Under the pieces are notes generated by a model. That model worked only from the letters and a program-made list of their open reading frames with translations. It was not told where the DNA came from and made no database searches. From Pseudidiomarina homiensis (GTDB lineage: Bacteria > Pseudomonadota > Gammaproteobacteria > Enterobacterales > Alteromonadaceae), in the NCBI RefSeq assembly GCF_003987225.1, contig NZ_PIPX01000003.1, forward strand, positions 1 through 64,000: 64,000 bases of DNA. Direction: 5' to 3'. A program made the position numbers and the translations under genes. Shown here piece by piece: positions 47,382-56,634 of the stretch (position 1 is its first letter; every line of letters begins with the position of its first letter).

Positions 47382-48461
47382 TTACACAAGACCTTTACCA
47401 TTGCGTACGAAGCTTGGCTTCACCACGCTAACTGTAACGAATTTTTTGCGCATTTCCACTTCAGCGGTTTCGCCCACTGAATTCGGTACGCGCGCCATGG
47501 CAATCGAGAAGCCCAGCGTTGGCGAGAAGGTACCTGAGGTGATCACGCCTTCGCCGCCGTCGACAACGACTTTCTGGCCGTGACGCAGTACGCCTTTTTC
47601 ACGCATCACTAGGCCGACCAACTTGTCGTGGCCTTCGGCTTTTTGTTTTTCGAGAGCTTCGCGGCCAATAAAGTTGCGATCTTCTGGTTCAAACGCCACG
47701 CTCCAGCCCATGTTGGCTTCCAGCGGGGTGATGCTCTCGTCCATGTCTTGGCCGTACAGGTTCATGCCTGCTTCCAAGCGCAAGGTATCACGTGCGCCGA
47801 GGCCGCATGGCTGGACGCCAACGTTCAACAAGTCGTCCCAAAGTTTTTCAACTTCGCTCGCTGGTAAAACGATTTCGTAGCCGGCTTCGCCGGTGTAACC
47901 GGTGGTGGCAATGAATAAGTCGCCTACTTGTACCGACATGAACGGACGCATACCTTCAACTGGCGCAAAAGCTTCGTCGCCCAGCACCAAGCGCAGTTTT
48001 TCGGCTGCTTTTGGCCCTTGCAACGCCACCATGGCGAGTTCGGTTTGTTCGGTGATGGTCACTTGGAATTCGCTGGCAACTTTTTCGATCCACGCGACAT
48101 CGCGCTCGCGGGTCGCTGAATTCACGACCAAGCGGTAAGATTCGTCAGAAAAGTAATACACGATAAGGTCATCGATCACGCCGCCCTTTTCGTTCAGCAT
48201 GCTGTTGTACTGAGCTTTGCCTGGTACCGAGAGCTTGGCCACGTCGTTGGCCAGCATTTTGCGTAAGAAGTCTTTGGCTTGCGCGCCAGCCACGTCAACG
48301 ATGGTCATGTGCGAAACATCGAACACACCAGAGTCTTTGCGCACGGCATTATGCTCTTCGATTTGCGAGCCGTAGTTGAGCGGCATGTCCCAACCGTGAA
48401 AGTCGACCATTTTTGCGCCAGCTTTCACATGCGCGTCGAATAAAGGGGTACGATTTGCCAT
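47382..48461 (-). CDS. gcvT: Glycine cleavage system T protein (aminomethyltransferase)
   Basis: Transfers the methylene group from lipoyl-GcvH to tetrahydrofolate, releasing ammonia. It is 359 aa, close to E. coli (364). The N-terminal folate-binding GcvT domain ([27 protein letters not shown]) and the C-terminal barrel ([24 protein letters not shown]) are intact. It is first in the operon with a sigma-70 promoter at 48501-48529. No glycine riboswitch is seen in the short leader. Confidence 0.97.
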   Translation of the reverse strand: MANRTPLFDAHVKAGAKMVDFHGWDMPLNYGSQIEEHNAVRKDSGVFDVSHMTIVDVAGAQAKDFLRKMLANDVAKLSVPGKAQYNSMLNEKGGVIDDLIVYYFSDESYRLVVNSATRERDVAWIEKVASEFQVTITEQTELAMVALQGPKAAEKLRLVLGDEAFAPVEGMRPFMSVQVGDLFIATTGYTGEAGYEIVLPASEVEKLWDDLLNVGVQPCGLGARDTLRLEAGMNLYGQDMDESITPLEANMGWSVAFEPEDRNFIGREALEKQKAEGHDKLVGLVMREKGVLRHGQKVVVDGGEGVITSGTFSPTLGFSIAMARVPNSVGETAEVEMRKKFVTVSVVKPSFVRNGKGLV

Positions 48462-48500
48462 GGCATCGATGTCCTGTTGTTTCGCGTAAAAGTGGGCGCA

Positions 48501-48529
48501 ATTATAAAACTCTAAGGCGCTGGCAACAA
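48501..48529 (-). promoter_or_regulatory. gcvTHP promoter
   Basis: Minus strand: -35 TTGTTG (48524-48529), 17 bp spacer, -10 TATAAT (48501-48506), about 40 bp before the gcvT ATG. The AT-rich 48530-48624 stretch is shared with the divergent LysR gene and could hold its operator. Confidence 0.72.
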
Positions 48530-48624
48530 ATTAAAATTCCTTATGCTATTATTTGAATTATTAATAATGTTTTAGCTTGTATTACTTCTGGTTATATTTT
48601 TGCGATTTTTGGGGTGTTTGGGCC

Positions 48625-49494
48625 ATGCAACAGCTCTCTTTGGACAGTCTTCGTGCTTTTGTCAGCGTTTATGATTTGCAGAGCTTCACTGCCGCGGGGC
48701 AGCAGCTTGGCCGCTCGCAACCGGCGATTAGTCTGCAGCTTCAGCGTTTAGAAGAGATGCTTGGCATGCGTTTGTACGCCCGAACCGGTGGCCGTATTCA
48801 ACTGACGCCTGCTGGTAACGAACTGCTTGAGGCGGCACGCGCCATGCTCAGTCTTAATGATCAAATTATTGCGCGGCTGACCGAACCGGAATTAAGTGGT
48901 CGCGTACGGCTAGGCATGACCAGTGAATTTGCTAGTAAGCTGTTGCCGCAAGTCTTAGGGCAATTCGCCCAAGGCTATCCGAACGTCGCGCTCGAAGTAA
49001 GCTCAGCTCTGAGTCGCCAGTTGGTGGCCAATGCCGATGATTTTGACGTGATTATTGCGCTTACGGAAAGCGGTGGCAAAGACGCCGCGCAATGGGTCAA
49101 TCCCATGCAATGGCTGGAATTGCGGCAAGAACCGCTGGTTTGGGTCGGTAATAGTGAGAGTCATTTGTTACCTGCGCCGCTGCCCTTGGTGGTTGCGCCT
49201 GATGGCTGTATTTATCGGCGTCGCGCTTTACGCGCCTTGCGCAACGCCGGTATTCAATCGCGTATTACCTATACCAACACGGATTTTAGTGGGCTCACGG
49301 CGGCGATTGAAAGTGGGCTGGGCATTACCGTGTTGGCGCAGAGTACGGTACCTGCACATTTGGAGCGGATTCAGCGCTGTGCCGATGGTACGCCGTTGCC
49401 GGAACTGGGTGAAGTAGGTGTGATGCTGTCGACGCGTGCGGCAGAGAATTCCGCCGCACAACAGCTAGCGGCGTTTATCCAAGAGCGGATTTAA
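48625..49494 (+). CDS. LysR-family transcriptional regulator
   Basis: A 289 aa LysR protein from ATG 48625 (MQQLSLDSLRAFV), which follows GGGGTG; the longer frame adds an aromatic-rich non-conserved 16 residues. The HTH is about 18-37 (SFTAAGQQLGRSQPAISLQL). The effector domain includes SGRVRLGMTSEF. Being divergent from gcvTHP, it is a candidate regulator of that operon, although it does not look like E. coli GcvA beyond the family fold. The 3' end overlaps the convergent ubiI-like gene by 20 bp. Confidence 0.9.
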   Translation: MQQLSLDSLRAFVSVYDLQSFTAAGQQLGRSQPAISLQLQRLEEMLGMRLYARTGGRIQLTPAGNELLEAARAMLSLNDQIIARLTEPELSGRVRLGMTSEFASKLLPQVLGQFAQGYPNVALEVSSALSRQLVANADDFDVIIALTESGGKDAAQWVNPMQWLELRQEPLVWVGNSESHLLPAPLPLVVAPDGCIYRRRALRALRNAGIQSRITYTNTDFSGLTAAIESGLGITVLAQSTVPAHLERIQRCADGTPLPELGEVGVMLSTRAAENSAAQQLAAFIQERI

Positions 49495-50614
49495 TCAAGG
49501 TACGTTTGAGCGGAGCGACGTCGTTGGCGATTTTCAAACCGATGCCGCGCACCAGCTTCAACAATGGGTTGGCATGACCAAAACCGCGTTTAAAACTTTC
49601 CATGGCGGTGATCATTTGCACCGCAGCAACTTTGCGTTCGCGTTCCCAATTGCGTAAATCAGCATGGCTAAACGCATTTGTTGTGAGCGCTAGCAGCGCC
49701 TGCACATCGCCAAAGCCAAGATTTGCGCCCTGCCCGGCTAACGGATGAATACTATGCGCGGCATCGCCCAGCAAAAGCATCCGACCTTTGAGCCAGCGCC
49801 GTGCGTATTGCATGCGCAGCGGAAAATACGCCCGCTTTGACGCCAGTTCGAGTTGGCCTAATGCACCGTCACTTGCGGCTTGCAGTCGCTTGGTGAATTC
49901 GGCGTCGTCCAAGGCTTTGAGTTCTGCGGCCACTTCGGTGTCAGCAGACCATACCAGCGACACATGATGGGGGTCGCCTAATGGCAACCACGCCACCGGG
50001 CCACTTGGCAAAAACACTTGTCGGGCACAACCACCGTGAGGCTTGCTGCATTTGATGACGGCCACACAACCCTGCTGCTGGTAGTCCCAAAACGTGAGCG
50101 GTAATCCTTCGGCTTGGCGTAGTGGCGACTGCACGCCATCGGCGGCAATCAGGTAATCGGCGGTAAACTGCTCAGTCGCGGTTTTCACAGTAACCTGCTG
50201 TGCCGCATTTTCGTGCTGTCGCACTTCGGTGTTGGCATGTAACTCAACGCCCGCCTCATCCGCCGCCTGCCATAGCTCGGCTTCAATAACTTTGTTTTCA
50301 ACAATGGCGCCAAGATCCGGTTGATTTACCTCTGCCGCAGCAAAATGAATACGCCCGAAACTATCGTGGTCCCACACTTCCATGGCTTGATAAGGACCAA
50401 GCCGCGTGCTTGGCAAGCGTTGCCATACGCCGAGTTGTTCCAGCAACTGGCGGCTAGAGTGCGCAATCGCGCTAACACGCAATTCGGTGGTTTCGGTGTA
50501 CTGCGGCTGTGCGCCGCGTTCGAGTAACACCACGCGGTGCCCTTGCTGACGCAAGCCTAACGCGGTAGCGAGACCGATCATGCCGCCACCGACGACGATA
50601 AAACGTTGGCTCAT
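49475..50614 (-). CDS. ubiI: FAD-dependent ubiquinone-biosynthesis hydroxylase, UbiI/VisC type
   Basis: A 379 aa flavoprotein monooxygenase of the UbiH/UbiF/UbiI family: N-terminal FAD-binding VVGGGMIGLATALGL, second FAD motif LLLGDAAHSIHPLAGQGANLGFGD and the intervening IAADGVQSPLR (DG motif). Position after pepP-ubiH (the visC place) suggests UbiI, the C5 hydroxylase, though UbiF-like specificity cannot be excluded. ATG overlaps the ubiH stop by 4 bp, so translation is coupled. Confidence 0.88.
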   Translation of the reverse strand: MSQRFIVVGGGMIGLATALGLRQQGHRVVLLERGAQPQYTETTELRVSAIAHSSRQLLEQLGVWQRLPSTRLGPYQAMEVWDHDSFGRIHFAAAEVNQPDLGAIVENKVIEAELWQAADEAGVELHANTEVRQHENAAQQVTVKTATEQFTADYLIAADGVQSPLRQAEGLPLTFWDYQQQGCVAVIKCSKPHGGCARQVFLPSGPVAWLPLGDPHHVSLVWSADTEVAAELKALDDAEFTKRLQAASDGALGQLELASKRAYFPLRMQYARRWLKGRMLLLGDAAHSIHPLAGQGANLGFGDVQALLALTTNAFSHADLRNWERERKVAAVQMITAMESFKRGFGHANPLLKLVRGIGLKIANDVAPLKRTLIKSALG

Positions 50615-51810
50615 GATGCACCTCCCCTGCTTGCTAACGGCGCTAGCCCCATCGTTTGCCGCGCAAAGGCTTGGCGTAACGGTGGCAGTGCATCAAGGCC
50701 GAGCAACGCGAGGTTGCGACACTTGGTTAAAGGCCAGTAGTGATTGGAAAAGCCACGCACCAGCATGTCGGTCAACCCGATGATGTTTTTGTAGTCGTCT
50801 TCACGCTCGCGCCAATACGTGGCGAGCGTTGCATAGCTGCCAAGATCATCGGCTTTGGCAAGCTGGTCACTTAAACAAATGGCATCGCGGACACCAAGGT
50901 TAAAGCCCTGCCCAGCAATCGGATGTAAGGTATGCGAGGCATTGCCAATCAACACAGCCCGATGCGCCACACTGCGCTCAGCTAAATGCAGACGCAAAGG
51001 AAATTGCAGACGCTGACCAACTGCGGTAAAACGCCCGGCACGATAACCGAAGGCATGCTGCAATTGCGCCAAGAATTCGTCATCAGGCAATGCCAACACT
51101 TGTTCAGCTTGTTCTTCGGCGACACTCCATACCAATGACGCTTGTTGCTTCGGTAGGGGCAACAACGCCAGCGGTCCCGTCTCGGTAAAGCGCTCGTAGG
51201 CCCAGCCAGCCAGTGGCTTGTCCACGCTAATATTGGCAATAATGCCGACTTGCCCGTAGTCGGTGGTTTGTACGCCAATGCCAAGTTGCTCGCGGATAAA
51301 CGAGCGCTGGCCATCGGCACCCACCACCAACTGGGCTTTTAACTGTTGTTCGCCATTAGGCGTTTGTAATGTGACATTGCAATACTGTTGCTGTTGTTCC
51401 AGCCCGGTGACTTGGCTGCCGGCAAGCCACTCGACCTGCGGTAACGCTTGTAAGCGATCATACAAGGCTTTATTGAGCGCGGCGGCGGGAACAACATAAC
51501 CCAGCGCCGCCACACCTTCTTGCTCGGCGTGCAGCCGCGTCGCGCCTAAATAACCTCGATCACTCACATGAATGTGCTTAATCGCTTCGGCTTCGTCAGT
51601 AAGCTCCTGCCAAATCCCCTGTGCATTGAGCAAATCAACGGTGCCCGCAGCCAACGCAATGGTACGCTTATCGGGCACTGGCCCATCCGCTTGCGGCTCC
51701 ACCACTTTCACCGCAACATCCGGGCGTTGCTGGGCAAACAAAAACGCCATCAGCGAGCCTACGAGGCCGCCGCCAGCAATGACCACAGGTGTTACTTGTT
51801 CTGCATCCAC
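50611..51810 (-). CDS. ubiH: 2-octaprenyl-6-methoxyphenol hydroxylase
   Basis: A 399 aa FAD-dependent hydroxylase acting in aerobic ubiquinone synthesis. It has VIAGGGLVGSLMAFLFA for the ADP part of FAD, VVGADGQRSFIRE, and VLIGNASHTLHPIAGQGFNLGVRDA, where Asn replaces the usual Asp of GD, as seen in several UbiH proteins. Gene order pepP-ubiH-ubiI matches E. coli. The start overlaps the pepP stop by 19 bp. Confidence 0.92.
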   Translation of the reverse strand: MDAEQVTPVVIAGGGLVGSLMAFLFAQQRPDVAVKVVEPQADGPVPDKRTIALAAGTVDLLNAQGIWQELTDEAEAIKHIHVSDRGYLGATRLHAEQEGVAALGYVVPAAALNKALYDRLQALPQVEWLAGSQVTGLEQQQQYCNVTLQTPNGEQQLKAQLVVGADGQRSFIREQLGIGVQTTDYGQVGIIANISVDKPLAGWAYERFTETGPLALLPLPKQQASLVWSVAEEQAEQVLALPDDEFLAQLQHAFGYRAGRFTAVGQRLQFPLRLHLAERSVAHRAVLIGNASHTLHPIAGQGFNLGVRDAICLSDQLAKADDLGSYATLATYWREREDDYKNIIGLTDMLVRGFSNHYWPLTKCRNLALLGLDALPPLRQAFARQTMGLAPLASRGGAS

Positions 51811-53117
51811 GTTTCTATCTCTGCCACTGTTTTTGGTACCGCCGCGGTTAAATTTTCATGGCCGTCAGCGGTGACCACCACGTCATCTTCAATACGAATA
51901 CCGATGCCACGCCACTGACTATCAACGGCATCAGCATCGGCCGGAATATACAATCCAGGCTCCACGGTTAACACCATGCCCGGTTTAAACGGGGTGGTTT
52001 TGTCGCCGCGACGGGCATCCCCCACATCGTGTACGTCCAGTCCGAGCCAATGGCCCAAGCCATGAATAAAGAAGCGGCGGTAGGTTGCTTGCTCGATATT
52101 GTCCTTTACTGAACCGTGCAGTATGCCAAGCTCCACAAGGCCTTCGGTTAAAGCATGCGCGGCAACATCTTGGGCTTGCTGCAACGTAGCGCCCGGCCGA
52201 ATAACGTCCAACGAAGCGAATTGCGCCTGCAACACGACTTCATAAAGTTGTTTTTGTGGCTCGCTAAAGGTGCCATTCACTGGAAAGGTCCGCGTAATAT
52301 CCGCAGCATACCCCTGATATTCGGCACCAGCATCGATCAAGATCAAATCACCGTCATTCAGCGCGTCACTATTTTCCGTGTAATGCAAAATACAGGCGTT
52401 GTCGCCACTGCCACAAATGGTGCCGTAAGCGGGTGCAGCGGCGCCGTGCATAGCAAACTCGTGATGCAGTTCGGCGGCAACTTGATATTCGTAACGTCCC
52501 GGTGCGACAAATTTCATCGCCCGCTGATGCGCCAACACGCTAATTCGCGCCGCTTCACGCATCAATTCAAGCTCGGCATTCGACTTCACCAAGCGCATGG
52601 TGTGTAGCCACGGCGAAATATCTTGCCAGCGTTGTGGCGGTTGCACGCCGCGTTTACCGCTGCTACGTAATTCCGCCGCTAAGCCCAACAGGTGTTGGAA
52701 AAAATCCTGATTGCTCTGATCGCAATAAACGGTATGGACGCCGTCCAGCAACTGCCACAAATGTTCATCCAGCTCATCAATGGCGTGCGCAACATCCACT
52801 CCCAAAGCATCTACGGCACGAGCTACACCTAAACGGCGGCCATGCCAGACTTCTTGCTGTGGGTCTTTCGGTTGGCAGTACAACTGCACCGGCAGCTCGG
52901 CGTCAGGCGCCAGCACCAGTACTGCGTCTGGCTCGTTAAAGCCCGTCAGGTAAAAGAAATCACTGTTTTGCCGGAACGGAAACTCGGTATCGTTGCTGCG
53001 GGTCACCAATTGCGCGCTAGGAATGACCGCAATGGCCGACTCGTCAGCAGCGGCGAGGCGTTTAAGCACTTGCTCGCGGCGGCGTTGGTATTCCTCGACA
53101 GGCACAGCTACAGCCAT
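51792..53117 (-). CDS. pepP: Xaa-Pro aminopeptidase
   Basis: Releases N-terminal residues before proline; Mn-dependent M24B peptidase of 441 aa, equal to E. coli PepP. Metal ligands are in LIDAGAEYQGYAADITRTF (two Asp), FIHGLGHWLGLDVHDVG (His), LTVEPGLY (Glu) and IRIEDDVV (Glu). It is part of the ygfB-pepP-ubiH-ubiI operon, 26 bp downstream of ygfB. Confidence 0.96.
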   Translation of the reverse strand: MAVAVPVEEYQRRREQVLKRLAAADESAIAVIPSAQLVTRSNDTEFPFRQNSDFFYLTGFNEPDAVLVLAPDAELPVQLYCQPKDPQQEVWHGRRLGVARAVDALGVDVAHAIDELDEHLWQLLDGVHTVYCDQSNQDFFQHLLGLAAELRSSGKRGVQPPQRWQDISPWLHTMRLVKSNAELELMREAARISVLAHQRAMKFVAPGRYEYQVAAELHHEFAMHGAAAPAYGTICGSGDNACILHYTENSDALNDGDLILIDAGAEYQGYAADITRTFPVNGTFSEPQKQLYEVVLQAQFASLDVIRPGATLQQAQDVAAHALTEGLVELGILHGSVKDNIEQATYRRFFIHGLGHWLGLDVHDVGDARRGDKTTPFKPGMVLTVEPGLYIPADADAVDSQWRGIGIRIEDDVVVTADGHENLTAAVPKTVAEIETWMQNK

Positions 53118-53143
53118 AACAACAATGCTCCTTGCAGCGCAGA

Positions 53144-53746
53144 TTAATGTAAGGTCTTATTGGTTTTGCAGGTGGTGTTGGCGTTTTGCCCCAGCTCGTT
53201 GAAACACAGCATCGCAGAAATCCGCAAATATTCCATGATTTCAAAATACGCGCGCTCGGCTTCTTCATCATCTTCAATGGTGATATCCAGCTTGGCAATT
53301 TCGACCATGTCATCAATGGCTTCGCGTAGGTCTGCCGACAACCCGGCCAAGTTAGTCTGGTTAACGCCAAAACCAACAAGAAATGATTGCACCCATGCGG
53401 TAAGGGCTTGCAAACGCTCGTGCAACGGCTCGTGGTCACTTGGCAAAATCAGCTGAAAACCGAGGTCAGGATCACGCAAACTGGCACAAGTTTCGGTCGC
53501 CATGAGCTTCAGATGCTCACGCAGTTCCGGTTTAAAGGACTGTCCCTCGTTGATTAAATCACTGAGTAACAGGAGCCACTCGTCACCCTCAATGCTCGCG
53601 CCACTGGCAACCATGCCGGTTAGCAAACCATGGACTTCTGCGCCACTGGCGAGTAAGCCTTGGTGCTCAAAAAATTCGGTTAAGCGATCGTAACTCTGCG
53701 AGCTGGTGAGTTCCGCTGTATCTTCTGGCGATTTGCGCTCTGACAT
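53144..53746 (-). CDS. ygfB: YecA/YgfB (UPF0149) family protein
   Basis: A 200 aa helical protein of UPF0149, found in most gammaproteobacteria before pepP and divergent from zapA. In Pseudomonas the YgfB homologue is reported to affect beta-lactam resistance; a general role is unclear. Typical blocks are SGAEVHGLLTGMV and FLVGFGVNQTN, ending with DDEEAERAYFEIMEYLRISAM. ATG 53746 (MSERKSPED) is preferred over the ATG at 53779, whose upstream spacing is unsuitable. Confidence 0.9.
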   Translation of the reverse strand: MSERKSPEDTAELTSSQSYDRLTEFFEHQGLLASGAEVHGLLTGMVASGASIEGDEWLLLLSDLINEGQSFKPELREHLKLMATETCASLRDPDLGFQLILPSDHEPLHERLQALTAWVQSFLVGFGVNQTNLAGLSADLREAIDDMVEIAKLDITIEDDEEAERAYFEIMEYLRISAMLCFNELGQNANTTCKTNKTLH

Positions 53747-53875
53747 AAGCTGTCTTCTCTTGCTTGGTTTGCTGTGCATCCTACCACTGTCAGTCTTTTC
53801 AGGCTAGCTGACAAAGCCCCTTCAAGCATGGCATAATGTGCGCAAACGACAACAAAACAGCAAGGAAACTGTGCA

Positions 53876-54184
53876 ATGACTCAACGCACCATGGACATCA
53901 AGTTGATGGACCGTCACTACAAAGTGAATTGCCCTGAAGGGCAGGAAGTTGCGTTGCAGCAAGCAGCAGACAAGCTGAATGACAAGCTTGAGCATATTCG
54001 CCAAGCGACCAAGCTCAGCCATCCCGAACAAATTGCGGTGATGGCGGCGCTGAATTTAAGCCACGAGAGCAGCAAACTCGAGCATGAACAGCGCCAACGC
54101 ATTCAAGAGCTTGAAGAAAAGATTAAGTTGCTGCAAGAAACCCTGGAGCAAGTCACGAGCGAGCAGCGTCCAGGGCGAAAGTAA
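53876..54184 (+). CDS. zapA: Cell division protein ZapA
   Basis: A 102 aa protein that stabilises and bundles FtsZ protofilaments at midcell. It has an N-terminal globular part (MDIKLMDRHYKVNCPEGQE) and a long C-terminal coiled coil (about 60-98). AAGGAAAC precedes the ATG. As in most gammaproteobacteria the 6S RNA gene follows directly, so both may be on one transcript. Confidence 0.94.
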   Translation: MTQRTMDIKLMDRHYKVNCPEGQEVALQQAADKLNDKLEHIRQATKLSHPEQIAVMAALNLSHESSKLEHEQRQRIQELEEKIKLLQETLEQVTSEQRPGRK

Positions 54185-54193
54185 AAAGTTAGG

Positions 54194-54376
54194 ATCGCCT
54201 GGGATGTGCGCCAGCACGCTAATGTCCCTGAGCCGATGTCATCAGTAAAGGGGCTCACTGACCGGCTATTGTGCAAGCTCGACATGTATCGAGAAGCCTA
54301 CGGCCGTTGATTTGCGCCCCGCCTTGAACCAGTGGGTTCAAGGGCCAAAGCACGCAGCGGCATCCTGGGTGATCAC
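54194..54376 (+). ncRNA. ssrS: 6S RNA
   Basis: About 183 nt directly after zapA. It retains the conserved CCCTGAGCCGATGT and GAGAAGCCTACGGC blocks, the hairpin CCTTGAACC...GGTTCAAGG and GCAGCGGCATCCTGG. The ends pair (ATCGCCTGGGATG with CATCCTGGGTGAT), giving the long rod with a central open bubble that mimics an open promoter. 6S RNA binds sigma-70 RNA polymerase in stationary phase. Exact ends are estimated. Confidence 0.93.
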
Positions 54377-54390
54377 CCTTTTCCCTAATT

Positions 54391-55953
54391 TTACTCTTGG
54401 TCGGCTTTCGCTTGGTCGACCAAGCGACGCACATCACTTAGCAATTCCTGCGCATCGTAAACGATACCGTCTTTAATGGTGTAACGAACGCCTTTGGTGC
54501 GAATCGGCTCATTCTGGTCGTTCAGTTTGAAATGCCCCGTACCGTACAACACTTTAAAGTTCGCCAGCGGGTTCTCGGCAACCACCACCAGATCAGCTTT
54601 CTTGCCCGGCACCACAGAGCCAATTTCATGCTCAAGACCTAAAGCTTCAGCACCATTCAAGGTTGCGGCTTGCACTACTTCTAAGGCATTGAAGCCAGCT
54701 TCGCGTAATAATTCGAACTCGCGAATCAAACCAAAGCCGTAGATTTTATAGATGTAGCCAGCGTCCGAACCTGTGGTAATGCGGCCACCGTGATTCTTGT
54801 AATCTTGCAGGAACGCCATCCACTTTTGGTAATTCTTGCGCCACGCCACTTCTTCATCGGTGGTCCAATCAAACCAATAAGAGCCGTGCGCATAGCGGCT
54901 TGGCTCAAAGAACTCCCACAATTGCGGCAAGGTGTATTCGTTGTGCCAAATGGCTTGGCGCTCGCGCATTAAGTCACGGCTGGCTTCATAAATGGTCAAT
55001 GTCGGATTAATGGTGAAGTCGAGTTCAATCAACTCATCGCGTACTTGTTGCCACTTTTCTGAGCCTGGCTCAGCCGCTTGCTGCCACAAGCGCCCAGCCT
55101 CGGCAAAGCGATCTTGTTCATTGTTGTAGTTGTAGTCGGCTGGATAGTCCTGAATTACTTGCTCAGTGAACAATGCTTCCGGCAAGCCGTACCAGTGTTC
55201 CATGCTGTCGAGACCGAGTCGTGCCGAGTCGACCACATTGGTGCGCACTACATTCAACTGCGCATGGTGCATCATGGTGCCAAGACCTTGCTTTTCGGCT
55301 TCATCAAGCGCCGCCGCCATAATTTTCGGCCGTGCACCGAAGAACTTTATGCCTTCCGCGCCCTTTTGCTTAATGTCACGCACCCACTCACGCGCTTGCT
55401 CTGGCTTAAAAATCGGCTCGTCGCTGTTCATGCCATAACCGAGATACGGGATAATACGAGGCGAAACAATGGTATTTTGCGCAGCCTGTTCTTGGTGCCA
55501 CTTGGTCCATTCGAGCCCATTAAAACTGCCCGGTTCGCGCACCGTGGTAATGCCGTGGGCCAACCACAATTTCAGTACGTATTCGGCAGGAATACCGTCG
55601 GCAGAGCCGCCAATGTGCCCGTGCATGTCGATAAAACCTGGGAGTACATAATGTCCGGTTAAGTCGAGTTCCTTATCGCCAGGCTCAGCTTTCGGACGAC
55701 GCTGCTCAAGAATCGGCACCCCGGGGTTACCCACGCTGACCACGTTTTTGATGCGGTCGTTCTCGATCACGATATCCACCGGGCCTTGCATCGGCGCGCC
55801 TTCACCGTTGATCAGATTCACGCCACGCAAAATCAGCCGGTCGTAAGGGCCTTCACCTTGATCGCCACGTGGCGGTGCTTTCGGCGGTGCCGCGAGCAGC
55901 TGCGAAGACATTAATGTAGACAAAACTAGCGTAGTCAGAACCCGTTTCAACAT
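54391..55953 (-). CDS. Secreted amidohydrolase
   Basis: A 520 aa exported metal-dependent amidohydrolase, third such enzyme in the window. The start ATG 55953 gives a normal signal peptide (about 1-21, ending LLA); the 78 codons further upstream are the reverse of fthC. HxH metal ligands are in GFIDMHGHIGGSADG, with MMHHAQLN, SMEHWYG and TGSDAGYIYKIYGF later, and the AADLVVVAENPL-type C-terminal block (KADLVVVAENPLAN). The substrate is unknown. It is inserted between ssrS and fthC, which are normally adjacent, and its start lies 15 bp from the divergent fthC start. Confidence 0.88.
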   Translation of the reverse strand: MLKRVLTTLVLSTLMSSQLLAAPPKAPPRGDQGEGPYDRLILRGVNLINGEGAPMQGPVDIVIENDRIKNVVSVGNPGVPILEQRRPKAEPGDKELDLTGHYVLPGFIDMHGHIGGSADGIPAEYVLKLWLAHGITTVREPGSFNGLEWTKWHQEQAAQNTIVSPRIIPYLGYGMNSDEPIFKPEQAREWVRDIKQKGAEGIKFFGARPKIMAAALDEAEKQGLGTMMHHAQLNVVRTNVVDSARLGLDSMEHWYGLPEALFTEQVIQDYPADYNYNNEQDRFAEAGRLWQQAAEPGSEKWQQVRDELIELDFTINPTLTIYEASRDLMRERQAIWHNEYTLPQLWEFFEPSRYAHGSYWFDWTTDEEVAWRKNYQKWMAFLQDYKNHGGRITTGSDAGYIYKIYGFGLIREFELLREAGFNALEVVQAATLNGAEALGLEHEIGSVVPGKKADLVVVAENPLANFKVLYGTGHFKLNDQNEPIRTKGVRYTIKDGIVYDAQELLSDVRRLVDQAKADQE

Positions 55954-55968
55954 GCTATAAATCACTCT

Positions 55969-56589
55969 ATGAACAGACAATTCACCCAGAATAGCAGCCA
56001 GCCCGAGCGACAGCAATTGCGCCGCGAGTTGCTTGCCGCGCGAAAGCAGCTCAGTGCCGCAGAACGTGAGCAGGCTGCTGGAGCTATCGAAGAACGCGTA
56101 CTTGCTCTCGCAGAACTCCAGCAACCCTGCTCGATAGGCAGTTACTATAGTGTGCGCGCTGAACTGCCAACCCATGCGCTCAACCAAGAGCTACAGCACC
56201 ACGGACACCAACTTGCACTACCTGTGCTGCACCCTATCGTGCACCATCATTTGCTGATGCTTCATATTGATGAACACAGCGAATGGCGCCACAACGACTA
56301 CGGTATTCCCGAGCCCAAGCTGCAATGCCAGCGGGTGGTTCCGTTGCAACAACTCAACCTGCTGCTGGTTCCTTTGGTCGGTTTTGATGCCCAAGGTAAC
56401 CGCATGGGCATGGGCGGCGGCTTCTATGATCGTACCCTTGCGGGTTGGCGCGCGGGCCTTTATCCGAACTTACAACCCGTCGGTTTAGCCTATGATTGTC
56501 AATTCGTTGAGCGACTGCCCAGTGAAGCTTGGGATGTGCCCTTACCTAGGGTCATCACCCCGACAAAAGTATGGGACTTTAGAGGCTAA
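55969..56589 (+). CDS. fthC: 5-formyltetrahydrofolate cyclo-ligase
   Basis: Converts 5-formyl-THF to 5,10-methenyl-THF with ATP; called ygfA in E. coli, where it is co-transcribed with 6S RNA. The 206 aa product has the N-terminal RRELLAARKQLSAAER and the substrate/ATP-binding GNRMGMGGGFYDRTL. Here the ssrS link is broken by the opposed amidohydrolase, so fthC needs its own promoter. A TATAAA at 55956-55961 sits 8 bp before the ATG, which would give a nearly leaderless messenger. Confidence 0.93.
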   Translation: MNRQFTQNSSQPERQQLRRELLAARKQLSAAEREQAAGAIEERVLALAELQQPCSIGSYYSVRAELPTHALNQELQHHGHQLALPVLHPIVHHHLLMLHIDEHSEWRHNDYGIPEPKLQCQRVVPLQQLNLLLVPLVGFDAQGNRMGMGGGFYDRTLAGWRAGLYPNLQPVGLAYDCQFVERLPSEAWDVPLPRVITPTKVWDFRG

Positions 56590-56634
56590 AAATGTATACT
56601 GAAACGCCATAGCCCACTCATCTAGGAAGCTGGC

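Noticed and set aside
48462-48624. Glycine riboswitch upstream of gcvT
   Set aside because: The leader from the predicted start site to gcvT is only about 30 nt and shows no tandem aptamer elements; regulation is more likely by a LysR protein.
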